Origin: UBA10649 sp965278945 | Lineage (GTDB): Bacteria > Actinomycetota > Actinomycetes > S36-B12 | Length of the DNA stretch: 64,000 bases | NCBI GenBank assembly: GCA_965278945.1 | Contig: OZ257128.1 | Span: forward strand, 3,286,001-3,350,000 | Direction of reading: 5' to 3' | In this document: positions 1-8,227 of the stretch, one piece after another | Numbering within the stretch: position 1 is the stretch's first letter | Layout: each line of letters begins with the position of its first letter | Program-made: the position numbers and the translations under genes | The notes under the pieces: generated by a model | Databases searched by the model: none | What the model saw: only the letters and a program-made list of their open reading frames with translations | Told to the model about the DNA's origin: nothing

Positions 1-309
1 ATGGGGCTCGGCGCCATCCCTGTCGTCGAGAAGGCCGGGAAGTCCGGCTCGATTCTGGTGACAGGAAACGCTGGAAGCGCAGGCGGCGTTGACGCAGTTC
101 GCGCGGGAACGATGTTCGGAAGCAGCACGCAGGTTCCGGTGTCGGAGGCCCTGATGGCGACGACTGCCCTATTGGCGAAGGTCCGGGGGGCGGACGTTCC
201 TGCTCTCGGCATCGACTCCACCCAGATCCTTGGCGACACTCCGGTGCTGCTGAATCAGGACAACCTGGATGAGTGGGCAGATTTCATGCCGCAGTGGACA
301 GGCGCATAA
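1..309 (+). CDS. Sugar ABC transporter substrate-binding protein, 3' end only
   Basis: The 102 visible residues resemble the C-terminal lobe of a periplasmic-binding-protein-like (RbsB/LacI fold) sugar receptor. The frame is open to the window edge, so the real start and the lipoprotein signal lie upstream and the first ATG is probably internal. The protein would capture a sugar outside the membrane and deliver it to the ATPase and permease encoded immediately downstream. The call rests mainly on that gene order (binding protein, RbsA-like ATPase, RbsC-like permease), because the C-terminal part alone is not diagnostic. The substrate cannot be deduced. A strong hairpin follows the stop codon. 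Confidence 0.7.
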   Translation: MGLGAIPVVEKAGKSGSILVTGNAGSAGGVDAVRAGTMFGSSTQVPVSEALMATTALLAKVRGADVPALGIDSTQILGDTPVLLNQDNLDEWADFMPQWTGA

Positions 310-321
310 GTCAGAACAGAG

Positions 322-361
322 CGTCGATGGGCCCGAGCAGCAGTGCTCGGGCCCATCGACG
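322..361 (+). terminator. 18-bp perfect hairpin after the binding-protein gene
   Basis: Two perfectly complementary 18-base arms (322-339 and 344-361) enclose a 4-base loop, 12 bases after the stop. There is no T-run. It can act as an intrinsic terminator/attenuator or as a 3' stabiliser, which would favour expression of the binding protein over the ATPase and permease. Confidence 0.75.
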
Positions 362-382
362 TCATTGCTGCACGAAACGCTG

Positions 383-419
383 CGATATGAATACATCCAT
401 AGGGTAGGTTGTATACAAC
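383..419. promoter_or_regulatory. Candidate operator region: 13-mer box and 12-bp palindrome
   Basis: A perfect 12-bp palindrome, GTTGTATACAAC, lies at 408-419, just before the Shine-Dalgarno of the ATPase gene. It resembles GntR-family operators in form. The 13-mer CGATATGAATACA at 383-395 recurs exactly at 3000-3012 upstream of the thiolase gene. Regulation by one shared repressor is an inference; no regulator gene is in this part of the window. Confidence 0.45.
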
Positions 420-441
420 TTGGAGGTAAAGGAGGGTGACG

Positions 442-1947
442 ATGTCGGCGGATCTCCCAGACGACGTGGCGATCGAGTTCGCGTCCATAAGCAAGAGTTT
501 CGGAGCGACACGGGCCCTGTCAGATGTCTCTCTCTTGATCAATTCAGGGGAGATTCACGCGTTGGTGGGAGAGAACGGCGCAGGGAAATCCACACTCGGC
601 AAGATCCTCACGGGAGTGCAGCGGGCCGACTCCGGAGTCATGCGTGTCTTTGGATCTGAGCGGTCCTATGGATCGCCCTTTCACGCGCTCGCCGACGGGG
701 TCGCGGGCATTGCCCAGGAAATAGCACTCGTCCCGCAACGGAGCGTTCTCGACAACGTGTTCCTCGGAAGCGAACCGACTCGAGCCGGAGCCATCAATGC
801 TCGAGAACTGCGTCGGACGTTCGACGAACTAGAGGGCCGAGTCGGCTTCGGGATCGCCCCAGAGATTCGAGTTGCGTCGCTGTCGATGGCGGACCAGCAG
901 CGTGTAGAAATCATGCGGGCCTTGGCTCGGGATGTGCGCATTCTCGTGATGGACGAGCCGACTGCGGCCTTGTCGATCACGGAATCCGAGAAGCTCTTCG
1001 CCATCATCCGTCAGTTGCGTGATCAGGGAACGACGGTCATCTATGTGTCGCACTTCCTTCAGGAGGTACTTGACCTATCGGACCGGGTAACAGTTCTTCG
1101 CGATGGTCGGTTCATCAAGACTTGCGACGCCCGTAGTGAGAGTCCTGACTCGTTAATCGAGTCGATGCTCGGGAGGTCGCTGTCCCGCGCTTCCTCGGCA
1201 GCAGCACCGCGGGTTCCTACGAACCGAGTTGTACTGTCCGTCCAAGGAATCACCCGCGGCTCAAGGTGTCGAGATATCAGTTTTGAGGTCCACGCCGGCG
1301 AGATTCTGGGATTCGCGGGGCTCGTTGGGTCGGGTCGGACCGAAATGGCGCGAGTCATCTTTGGCGCGGATCCCGGAGATGGCGGCAGTGTCACCATCGA
1401 CGGCAAGTCGTTGAGGTTGGGATCTCCAAGCCGCTCGATATCCGCTGGTCTGGTGTACTTGCCCGAATCGAGGAAGGACGACGGGCTTCTGCTCAACGCG
1501 CCGATCATTCAGAACGTCTCGCTTCCTTACCTGGATCAGGTAAGCACCGCCGGCGTGGTTCGTCGGCAGCGGGAACGGTCGCGAGTCACAACTCTGCTGA
1601 CACGCGTGAAGGCTGTGCTGAGAAATCCACGGGCACCGGTTCGTCTTCTGTCAGGAGGCAACCAGCAGAAGGTGCTGTTGGCTCGATGGCTCTTTTCCAC
1701 CCCAAAGGTCATGGTGCTTGATGAACCGACTCGCGGTGTCGACGTAGGTGCGAAGTTCGCCATCTACGACCTGATCCGCGGTCTCGCCGCCCAGGGCCTT
1801 GCTGTTGTCGTGATCTCGTCCGAGCACGAGGAACTGATCGAGCTCGCGGACCGAATACTCGTCATGCGAAACGGGAGTGTAGTAGCCGAGCTCTCCGATG
1901 AAGACAAGACCCAAGACCGAATTCTCTCAGCCGCTCTCCAGGGATAA
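442..1947 (+). CDS. Sugar ABC transporter ATP-binding protein (RbsA/MglA type)
   Basis: This 501-residue double-nucleotide-binding-domain ATPase powers a CUT2-family sugar importer. The first domain has Walker A GENGAGKST (about residues 43-51) and a divergent signature LSMADQQ. The second has a degenerate Walker A (GLVGSGRTE) and the signature LSGGNQQK followed by VMVLDEPTRGVD. This asymmetry is typical of RbsA/MglA. I place the start at ATG 442 because GGAGG at 431-435 is 6 bases before it; an in-frame GTG at 436 overlaps the ribosome-binding site. The gene lies 11 bases before the permease gene, so they are co-transcribed. The substrate is unknown (ribose, xylose, galactose and polyols are all handled by the family). 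Confidence 0.93.
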   Translation: MSADLPDDVAIEFASISKSFGATRALSDVSLLINSGEIHALVGENGAGKSTLGKILTGVQRADSGVMRVFGSERSYGSPFHALADGVAGIAQEIALVPQRSVLDNVFLGSEPTRAGAINARELRRTFDELEGRVGFGIAPEIRVASLSMADQQRVEIMRALARDVRILVMDEPTAALSITESEKLFAIIRQLRDQGTTVIYVSHFLQEVLDLSDRVTVLRDGRFIKTCDARSESPDSLIESMLGRSLSRASSAAAPRVPTNRVVLSVQGITRGSRCRDISFEVHAGEILGFAGLVGSGRTEMARVIFGADPGDGGSVTIDGKSLRLGSPSRSISAGLVYLPESRKDDGLLLNAPIIQNVSLPYLDQVSTAGVVRRQRERSRVTTLLTRVKAVLRNPRAPVRLLSGGNQQKVLLARWLFSTPKVMVLDEPTRGVDVGAKFAIYDLIRGLAAQGLAVVVISSEHEELIELADRILVMRNGSVVAELSDEDKTQDRILSAALQG

Positions 1948-1958
1948 CAGGAGTTCTC

Positions 1959-2957
1959 ATGTCAGTGAACGAGCGGCAGGCGACTGTCGGCACCAGCGAG
2001 CGCGAGTCAGATCCAATCGTCCGAATCCTTGAACGCGGACGCAACCTGGGTGTGGTCGGCATCGTTGTCGTTCTGTTTGTGATCTTCTCATTTACGTCCG
2101 ACGCATTCTTGTCGGTGACGAACCTGACGAACATCATCGACCAGTGGTCTGCGGTTGGAATCGTGGCTGTCGCCGGCACGCTTGTGCTGATTTCGGGTGG
2201 CTTTGACCTGTCGGTGGCTGCCGTCTTCTCGATCGCAGGCGTGGTGGCCGCGAAGGCAGTGCCGGAAATCGGCGCTTACAACTCCCTGCTGCTAGGAGTC
2301 CTCGCCGGGGTCGTCTTCGGCTTCATCAATGGGTTCATAGTGGTTGTTTGGAAGATCAACTCCATCATCGCGACTCTCGCGACTGCCATCATCATCGGCG
2401 CACTAGCGGTTCAGATCAGCGCTGGAACGCTCCTGACCGTTGATGACGAACGATTCTCTGAGTTGGGCAATGCTGAGTTCTTGGGCATGTCGGTGCTCTC
2501 GTGGATCTTCATCGTGGTGATCCTCGTCTTTGGATTCCTACTACACGGCACGAGCTTCGGCCGCCACCTTTACGCCGTTGGTGGCAACAGCGAAGCAGCT
2601 CGCTTGGCCGGAATCAGAACGGATCGTGTGGTCGTACTCGTCTACATGCTGTCGGGATTCGCTGCGGCCCTGGCTGGCGTCATCGTCGCTTCTCGACAGT
2701 CAACAGGCCAGGCCAACGCAATACCTGGTCTCGAATTCGACGTTATCGCGGCGATCATCGTCGGAGGCACGAGCATTCTCGGAGGGTCCGGCGCCGTGTG
2801 GAGGACGGTCGTCGGACTAGCGCTCCTTGCACTCATCCAGAATGGTGCGAACCTTCTCGGAGTCAGCCAGACCACGCAACAGATCGTCTACGGCAGCATC
2901 ATCATCTTTGCCGCCGCGCTCGACGTCTGGGCCTACCGGCGAAGTTCCTCAGGTTAG
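1959..2957 (+). CDS. Sugar ABC transporter permease (RbsC type)
   Basis: A 332-residue inner-membrane permease with about 8-10 hydrophobic segments. The family features GTLVLISGGFDLSVAAVFS (about residues 69-87) and GGTSILGGSGAVWRTVVG near the C-terminus match the BPD_transp_2 family used by CUT2 sugar importers. It forms the translocation channel for the preceding ATPase and the partly visible binding protein. The start ATG has AGGAG about 7 bases upstream. No catalytic or substrate-specific residues can be named from sequence alone. Confidence 0.92.
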   Translation: MSVNERQATVGTSERESDPIVRILERGRNLGVVGIVVVLFVIFSFTSDAFLSVTNLTNIIDQWSAVGIVAVAGTLVLISGGFDLSVAAVFSIAGVVAAKAVPEIGAYNSLLLGVLAGVVFGFINGFIVVVWKINSIIATLATAIIIGALAVQISAGTLLTVDDERFSELGNAEFLGMSVLSWIFIVVILVFGFLLHGTSFGRHLYAVGGNSEAARLAGIRTDRVVVLVYMLSGFAAALAGVIVASRQSTGQANAIPGLEFDVIAAIIVGGTSILGGSGAVWRTVVGLALLALIQNGANLLGVSQTTQQIVYGSIIIFAAALDVWAYRRSSSG

Positions 2958-2999
2958 GCAGAGGCCTGGTCAGAACTCCGGGTGGGTGATATGAGGACG

Positions 3000-3012
3000 C
3001 GATATGAATACA
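3000..3012. promoter_or_regulatory. Second copy of the 13-mer regulatory box
   Basis: Exact repeat of the 13-mer at 383-395, here about 90 bases upstream of the thiolase start. Its position in two short intergenic regions suggests joint control of the sugar importer and the thiolase (inference). Confidence 0.4.
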
Positions 3013-3101
3013 AGGTGCGGCGCCAGACGATGGCCGGCTGAACGACACGAATGCCGTTGGACACAAGCTCATCGGCGTAGTCAATGGCGAAGGAGGACAA
3101 G

Positions 3102-4292
3102 GTGACACTGCAGAAGCGATTCGGTACCGATGTGTTGATCACGGGATGGTCACACTCTCCTTTCGGCAAGTTGCACGAGTGGGACCTTGAGTCGCTGATT
3201 ACGTCAGTTGCGAGCGAAGCGATCGAGGCAGCCGGGCTGCTTCCACGTGACATCGACGCTATCTATCTTGGGCACTTCAACCCGGGACTCCTTCCGCTCG
3301 CCTTCGCTTCCTCGCTCGTTCTCCAGACCTCGGATGATCTCTTCGGCATACCCGCTACCCGAGTGGAAAACGCTTGCGCCTCTGGTTCGGCGGCCGTGCA
3401 TCACGGCGTCACGTCAATTCTGGCAGGCACGGCGCGCAATGTACTTGTCGTGGGTGCGGAGAAGATGTCGCACGCTTCGGCCGAAGTAGTGGGAGCGGGG
3501 CTACTCGGAGGTGACTACGAACTTGCGGGGCATGAGTCGACGACGGGCTTCGCTGGACTGTTTGCCGATGTAGCTGATGAGTACAGCGCGAGATACGGAG
3601 ACTGCTCGGACACGCTCGGTCTAATCGCCGCCAAGAGTCATAGAAATGCCCTCGCCAACCCGTATGCCCAGATTCGGAAGGATCTCGGCGAGGAGTTCTG
3701 CCAAACAGTCTCGGAGAGAAATCCGATTGTGGCCTCTCCCCTTCGTCGGACGGATTGCTCACCTGTTTCGGATGGCGCCGCCGCACTCGTTCTGACGTCC
3801 CAGCCGACAGACGGTGCAATCACGAGTCCAGTACGAATTGTTGGTATTGGGCAGAGCAGCGACTTTCTTCCGAGTAGTAAGCGAGATCCGCTCGAGTTCA
3901 GAGCATCCGATCTTGCGTGGAGGCGTGCTCTTGAGATGGCCGACGTGGGCCTGGTGGACCTGTCCTTGATCGAGCTTCATGATTGCTTCACGATTGCGGA
4001 ACTCAACCTGTATGAGGTTTTCGGCCTGGCTCCGAGGGGAGCGGGCCGCAGGCTTATCGAGGACGGTTCGGTGGCGCGGGACGGACGGATTCCTGTGAAC
4101 CCCTCCGGTGGACTCAAGTCTAAGGGTCACCCGATCGGTGCGACCGGTGTGAGCCAGCACGTGTTGGCTGCCATGCAGCTCACGAATACGGCAGGTGAAA
4201 TGCAGGTCCCTGACGCGACGTGCGCGGCGGTCCACAACATGGGCGGCTTGGCAGTTGCGAACTACGTGAGCGTGCTTCGTCCATGTGAATAG
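3102..4292 (+). CDS. Thiolase family protein (acetyl-CoA acetyltransferase/SCP-x-like)
   Basis: A 396-residue thiolase-superfamily enzyme. The nucleophilic cysteine lies in ENACASGS (about residue 87), the active-site histidine in GGLKSKGHPIGATG, and the C-terminal AAVHNMGG replaces the classical CxG segment, as in SCP-x/lipid-transfer-type thiolases. It would cleave or form a 3-oxoacyl-CoA; the substrate is unknown. The start is taken at GTG 3102, preceded by AGGAGG at 3091-3096; an in-frame ATG at 3084 would place that site inside the coding region. It stands alone after the sugar importer with a shared upstream box. Without the CxG cysteine the reaction could differ from a biosynthetic thiolase. 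Confidence 0.85.
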   Translation: MTLQKRFGTDVLITGWSHSPFGKLHEWDLESLITSVASEAIEAAGLLPRDIDAIYLGHFNPGLLPLAFASSLVLQTSDDLFGIPATRVENACASGSAAVHHGVTSILAGTARNVLVVGAEKMSHASAEVVGAGLLGGDYELAGHESTTGFAGLFADVADEYSARYGDCSDTLGLIAAKSHRNALANPYAQIRKDLGEEFCQTVSERNPIVASPLRRTDCSPVSDGAAALVLTSQPTDGAITSPVRIVGIGQSSDFLPSSKRDPLEFRASDLAWRRALEMADVGLVDLSLIELHDCFTIAELNLYEVFGLAPRGAGRRLIEDGSVARDGRIPVNPSGGLKSKGHPIGATGVSQHVLAAMQLTNTAGEMQVPDATCAAVHNMGGLAVANYVSVLRPCE

Positions 4293-4468
4293 GTCGAGAG
4301 GCGCGTTCGCTATTCGTCGCTCGCCGTCCTCAGTAAGCGTTGGCGTGTGAGGGATTACGCTGACAGGTGGCGTCAAGTTCACCCAAGTTGAGTTCGATCT
4401 CGCCTTTGCCAGCAACAATGCCGCTCAGCGCCATCTAGGCCCTTGCGCGGGCCTCTGCCGGGGGTTTC

Positions 4469-4487
4469 TACACCGGTTTTACACCGG
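4469..4487. repeat. Tandem TACACCGG repeat beside the tRNA fragment
   Basis: The 8-mer TACACCGG occurs twice with an 11-bp period. A second pair, ATGCCCCGG at 4700-4708 and 4711-4719, has the same 11-bp period on the other side of the tRNA fragment. Helically phased direct repeats beside an attachment core recall integrase arm sites, but this is only an analogy. I see no gene in 4293-4570. Confidence 0.35.
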
Positions 4488-4570
4488 AAGCCGTCGCGAA
4501 CGTGCGACGTTTCGCGGCCTCACGCGGAGTCCTGCCCTCATAGAACCGGGTGAGTAGGCGGGCCGGTGTC

Positions 4571-4616
4571 CGCTCGTAATGCGTAGGTCCGGGGTTCAAA
4601 TCCCCGAGGCGGCTCC
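4571..4616 (+). other. tRNA-Thr(CGT) 3' half: attachment-site remnant
   Basis: From the anticodon loop (CTCGTAA, anticodon CGT at 4575-4577) the sequence continues as an exact tRNA 3' half: anticodon 3' stem, variable loop, T-arm (CCGGG GTTCAAAT CCCCG) and acceptor strand AGGCGGC with discriminator T. The bases upstream do not form the D-arm, the 5' anticodon stem or the 5' acceptor strand, so this is not a functional tRNA. Such 3' halves are left when an element integrates into a tRNA gene. The intact copy and the element would lie to the left, with resident chromosome to the right. From 4617 to about 4900 I see no gene. Confidence 0.75.
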
Positions 4617-4904
4617 GCCTGAAAGTCGTTGCAGCGCAGCGGCTTTGCACCGATAGACCCGCCCCTTCTAGGGCCAGATCGTACCGTCTCTTCAGGCCAA
4701 TGCCCCGGAAATGCCCCGGATTGAGGTTTCGAAGTAGGGACGCCCCCCTGAAGAGTCGCAGGCCGTCTGCCTGTTCCGATCGTGCGCCATCCAAACGCTC
4801 GAACCCCAAAAGGCCAAAGAGGTAGCATGTCGAGGTTCGTAGGGTCGGGGCTTCTAGGGGAGTCCTGAATCGGATTAAGCTGCACGTCAGCTTCACGCCC
4901 CGGC

Positions 4905-5270
4905 GCCATATGGCGATTCCGGAGTCCTTGGCGAGAAGTTCTGCCGTGAATCCCGGCCGGAAGTCGCGGTTGCTGGCCGCAGGATCGGTGACCTCGGCGA
5001 TCGGATAACAGATGCGCAGCGGCCAACTGTCGCCCGATGGCGACGACGCGAGTTCCCAGAAGTTCGCGCGTCCAGGCCGAGCCTCTCGGCCAATACTGCG
5101 CCAGCGCATGTCGATGCGAGGTTGACGGCGACCATCATGTCGTCGACTGTCTTGACCACCTGACCCTATGCCAAGGTCACCCATGTGGAATTCGCCTCCG
5201 GCCATGGCATCGATCGCGGGTCGTACCTGATCGAGAACGTCCCGGCGGCCGCCAACCATGAACGTCAGTG
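4905..5270 (-). pseudogene. Remnant of a 3-hydroxyisobutyrate dehydrogenase-like gene (frameshifted)
   Basis: Read leftward from 5270, one frame gives ALTFMVGG...VLDQVRPAIDAM. The next frame gives VVKTVDDMMVAVNLAST...AERLGLDA, which covers the catalytic-lysine region (normally xKxxxN). The first frame then resumes with FWELASSPSGDSW and FRPGFTAELLAKDSGIA. This order matches the middle and C-terminal parts of the beta-hydroxyacid dehydrogenase family, with at least two frameshifts and no N-terminal NAD domain. The remnant abuts the 3' end of hypB. It is clearly non-functional; the exact ends are approximate. Confidence 0.7.
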
Positions 5271-6038
5271 CCTGTGTGCGCGCGGTTCGAGCCAGTCGAA
5301 CCACGCACTCATACCGTCGCCAGTGCGGGCGCTGACGTGGATGACGGTCGCGTGAGGGTTAATCCGAGCGAGGTTCGCCTCGAACAGCGCAAGGTCGAAG
5401 TCGAGATGTGGCAGCAGGTCCATCTTGTTGACCAGCACGACATCGACAGACCGGAACATCACCGGGTACTTCAGGGGCTTTTCCTCGCCTTCCGTGATCG
5501 AGAAGACCATGACGCTGTGGTGGGTTCCAACGTCAAACTCCGCAGGACAGACCAGGTTGCCTACGTTCTCGACAAGGATGAGGTCGAGGTCGGCGAGGTC
5601 GAGGCCGCCGAGTGCCTTTGCAACCATTGGTGCGTCGAGATGGCACTCTCCGCCGAACCCTTCGCTCGTGTTGAGCAAGGAGATCTGCGCTCCGAACCCG
5701 CGTAGCCGGTCCGCGTCGATGCTGGTCTCGATGTCGCCCTCAATCACGCCTGTCCGAGTGCGGCCCTGCAGGTATTCCAGAGTTCGCTGCAGCAGCATCG
5801 TCTTGCCGGCGCCCGGGGACGACATTAAGTTCACGCCTACCACCAACGCCGCGTCGAGCGCTGCTCGGTTGGCTGCGGCGGTCCGGTCGTTCTCGTCGAA
5901 TATCCGCTCAAGCACCTCGACCCGTTGGGCGCCGGTCTTGTACGACGAGTGGTCGCCGTGCTCATTGGTGTGGTCCGGGTGCTCATGGTGGTGGTGGTCG
6001 TGGTCGGTGCCGTCGTCGTGGCGGTGAAAGCGACCCAT
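5265..6038 (-). CDS. hypB: Hydrogenase nickel-incorporation GTPase HypB
   Basis: A 257-residue HypB. A histidine-rich N-terminus (HDHHHHEHPDHTNEHGDH) can store nickel. The GTPase domain has the P-loop SSPGAGKT (about residues 75-82), GDIETS and NKMDLL. The family's metal site is visible around GECHLDA. With HypA it inserts Ni into the large-subunit precursor. The start is ATG 6038, which overlaps the hypA stop by one base (TGATG) with AAGGAG upstream; a longer frame to 6173 would run through hypA and is rejected. The gene belongs to a leftward operon araC-hypA-hypB, divergent from the hydrogenase structural genes. Confidence 0.95.
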   Translation of the reverse strand: MGRFHRHDDGTDHDHHHHEHPDHTNEHGDHSSYKTGAQRVEVLERIFDENDRTAAANRAALDAALVVGVNLMSSPGAGKTMLLQRTLEYLQGRTRTGVIEGDIETSIDADRLRGFGAQISLLNTSEGFGGECHLDAPMVAKALGGLDLADLDLILVENVGNLVCPAEFDVGTHHSVMVFSITEGEEKPLKYPVMFRSVDVVLVNKMDLLPHLDFDLALFEANLARINPHATVIHVSARTGDGMSAWFDWLEPRAHRH

Positions 6039-6379
6039 CAGGACTCCTTGAGGTCGAGAGAGGTAATCATGAATTCCTCGCCGGTGAGCATTGAGACGTT
6101 TCCGCTTCCGCATGATCCGCAGACCAAGTTGAGGCCTCTGTCTGGGCGGCTCTCCGCGCCGCAGGCGCCACACTCAAGTGTGATGGCGATCGACTCGACC
6201 GCTAGGTACGAACCTGCAAGTCTCGACGTCTCGGTCACCAATGCCCAGCAATAGACGAGGGTGTCGGGCACGACCTGGCGGAACTGGCCTACCTGCAGAT
6301 GGACGGTATCGACGGTTCGACCGCCGGCGGCACGGTCGACGATGCTGACGATCGAGTTACACAGCGACAGCTCGTGCAC
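6038..6379 (-). CDS. hypA: Hydrogenase maturation nickel metallochaperone HypA
   Basis: A 113-residue protein starting MHELSLC. His2 and Glu3 form the family's N-terminal nickel site. Two cysteine pairs, CGACG and CGSCG (about residues 72-92), make the structural zinc site. It hands nickel to the hydrogenase large subunit together with HypB, with which it is translationally coupled. It starts 3 bases after the araC stop, so the regulator and the nickel chaperones are very likely one transcript. Confidence 0.95.
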   Translation of the reverse strand: MHELSLCNSIVSIVDRAAGGRTVDTVHLQVGQFRQVVPDTLVYCWALVTETSRLAGSYLAVESIAITLECGACGAESRPDRGLNLVCGSCGSGNVSMLTGEEFMITSLDLKES

Positions 6380-6382
6380 GGT

Positions 6383-7441
6383 TCATCTCCTCAAGGTCTC
6401 GGAGGGCGATTCGCCGAAGCGTTTGCGGTAGGTCACGGCGAAGTTCCCGAGGTGACTGAACCCCCACCGCTCCGCCACGCCGGTCACCGTCACGCCGTCG
6501 CTCGGCATGGAGTCAGCCAGTTCAGCACGGACGCGCAGGAGCCTGCGTTCGCGCACATATGCCATCGGCGTGGTATCGAGGTCGTCGCGGAATCCCTGTT
6601 GGATTGACCGCGCCGACAGGTGCGTGTTCGCCGCGATTTCGTTGAGCGATATCGGCAGCGAAAGGTTCTGCTCGATGTACTCGATCGATTGCCGCACCGA
6701 CCTCCGGCCGCGGCGCTGGCTCGCCCGCACAAGGTCGTTGTGCACGTTCGATTCCTGGATTAGTAGGAGAGACGAGATGATGAGTTCCTCGATCGGCCCA
6801 CCGCCGAGGCCCTGTTGAATCAGCGACTGCTCGGTCAGGACCTCCGTGGACAAGAGTTGAATCGCGCCGTGCCAACGCACGGCAGCGTCGGCTGTGAGGT
6901 CAAGTAGCGGTGTGAACACGATCTGGTTCTCGATAGCTCTGCCGAGCATGCGCGACAGTTGTTGCTCAAGCGCCTCGCGCTCGATGCGAATGATCAACTG
7001 TGGCGTATCTTCGCCTAGTTCGAGGTGCAGGTTGGTTCCCGGGTTGACCACAAGCGCCTGATAGGTGGCCACGTCGAAATCCTTGCCGTCGTACTTGCAT
7101 CGTGCGAGGCCGGTGGCAGGCATATGCACGGTGTAGTGGTCGCCGCTGCGAGGGATATCGAGTTGAACCCCTACATGGAAGTCGAGGTGAGCGAAGCTGA
7201 CGTCGCGCAGCCGAACCGCGTGCAGCGAGGCGACGAAGCCGTCGGCCTGCGAACATGAGGGGTACAGCACCGTCCTGCCCAACACTTTGCCGACCAACTC
7301 GCCGGCCTCCTTGGGGTCATCCGTGCAGAACACCTCGTGGTTCTGCAACGCGGTGGGTACGCCTCTGGATCGGATCCGATTGCGGACCGGGAGCCTTGTA
7401 CGACGCGAGTTGACGAAGCCGAGCTTCGACAGTCTTGACAC
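6383..7441 (-). CDS. AraC-family transcriptional regulator of the hydrogenase locus
   Basis: A 352-residue regulator. The N-terminal about 230 residues are a sensor domain of the AraC_binding_2 kind. The C-terminus holds the two helix-turn-helix motifs (LNEIAANTHLSARSIQQGF and VTGVAERWGFSHLGNFAVTY, followed by KRFGESPSETLR). The start is GTG 7441, with GGGGAGG 7 bases upstream. It heads the hypA-hypB operon and faces the hydrogenase operon across a 198-base gap containing two 15-bp direct repeats of 20-bp period, the arrangement expected for an AraC-type site. Control of the hydrogenase genes is inferred; the signal it senses is unknown. Confidence 0.88.
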   Translation of the reverse strand: MSRLSKLGFVNSRRTRLPVRNRIRSRGVPTALQNHEVFCTDDPKEAGELVGKVLGRTVLYPSCSQADGFVASLHAVRLRDVSFAHLDFHVGVQLDIPRSGDHYTVHMPATGLARCKYDGKDFDVATYQALVVNPGTNLHLELGEDTPQLIIRIEREALEQQLSRMLGRAIENQIVFTPLLDLTADAAVRWHGAIQLLSTEVLTEQSLIQQGLGGGPIEELIISSLLLIQESNVHNDLVRASQRRGRRSVRQSIEYIEQNLSLPISLNEIAANTHLSARSIQQGFRDDLDTTPMAYVRERRLLRVRAELADSMPSDGVTVTGVAERWGFSHLGNFAVTYRKRFGESPSETLRR

Positions 7442-7524
7442 GTCACCACCTCCCCGACGCAGTCAGAGTTCAGGCTGCCTCGACGTAGGGTTGCTCATCC
7501 TTCGCATCCGGGGCAACAAGTTTG

Positions 7525-7559
7525 CGCAAATTGGATAGCAGATTCGCGAATTTGATAGC
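7525..7559. promoter_or_regulatory. Candidate AraC-type operator: two direct repeats of 20-bp period
   Basis: CGCAAATTGGATAGC (7525-7539) and CGCGAATTTGATAGC (7545-7559) match at 13 of 15 positions and start 20 bp apart, close to two helical turns, as in araI1-araI2. They lie 80 bases before the first gene of the hydrogenase operon and about 85 bases before the regulator start, so they could serve both directions. Confidence 0.55.
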
Positions 7560-7639
7560 GCTGTTTGGTGAGGCGCGCCTAACGTGACGCAGCCCACATC
7601 CCGCCCTGGTGTTGTGGGGCTCATCGGAGGAGCGACCAC

Positions 7640-8227
7640 ATGATAGAAACTATGCCGACCAGCGGCCCTCGCGAGGCGTCGCCGGAACTCGTCGCATTGA
7701 TCGAGCGACTCGAGGACCCGCGGGTCGCGTCGGGTCTTCAGAACCTGCTCGACCACGTCGACTTGCTCGCGATCCTTGTTGTCGGGCTCGACGGTTTCGT
7801 TTCGCGCAGCGAACTCATCGGCGAGGCGTTGGTCGACGGCGTCTCCGAGATTCGCGAACTGTCCGGCGCTTCGGCAACCGCTAGGCCTCTTGACATTGGT
7901 GCGCTCGCGTCGAGCATGTTCGCGCTGTCGTCGGCGATTCCCAAACTCACCCCCGCAATCACCCGAGTGGCTGATGACAGTGTCCTCGGCAACCTGCTTG
8001 ACTCCGGCATCGTCTCTCAGGAGTCCCTTGCGCACATCGGTCTGCTGGCCACGGCGGTCAATCAAGGTGCGGCCGACGCGACCCTGAAGCCGATCGAGGT
8101 AAAAGGGGCAAGGTCGATCTACCGACAGTTGAAGGATCCGGACGTTGCCCGGGGCCTTGGCTACACGCTCAACATACTCAAGGCCGTCGGGCGCGAGCTC
8201 GCAGCGGAACAACAGAAAGGGCGTTAG
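7640..8227 (+). CDS. DUF1641-like protein of the hydrogenase operon
   Basis: A 195-residue, largely helical, soluble protein with no signal peptide or cysteine motif. Its C-terminal part (IYRQLKDPDVARGLGYTLNILKAVGREL) resembles DUF1641 proteins, which often sit in hydrogenase and formate-dehydrogenase operons. The start ATG has GGAGGAG 6 bases upstream. Its stop directly precedes the hhyS start, so it is the leader gene of the structural operon. Its role is unknown; assembly or membrane association of the hydrogenase is a plausible inference. Confidence 0.8.
   Translation: MIETMPTSGPREASPELVALIERLEDPRVASGLQNLLDHVDLLAILVVGLDGFVSRSELIGEALVDGVSEIRELSGASATARPLDIGALASSMFALSSAIPKLTPAITRVADDSVLGNLLDSGIVSQESLAHIGLLATAVNQGAADATLKPIEVKGARSIYRQLKDPDVARGLGYTLNILKAVGRELAAEQQKGR

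Noticed and set aside
4468..5304. Long minus-strand frame of 278 residues
   Set aside because: It runs across the tRNA remnant; only its first 130 residues match a frameshifted pseudogene.
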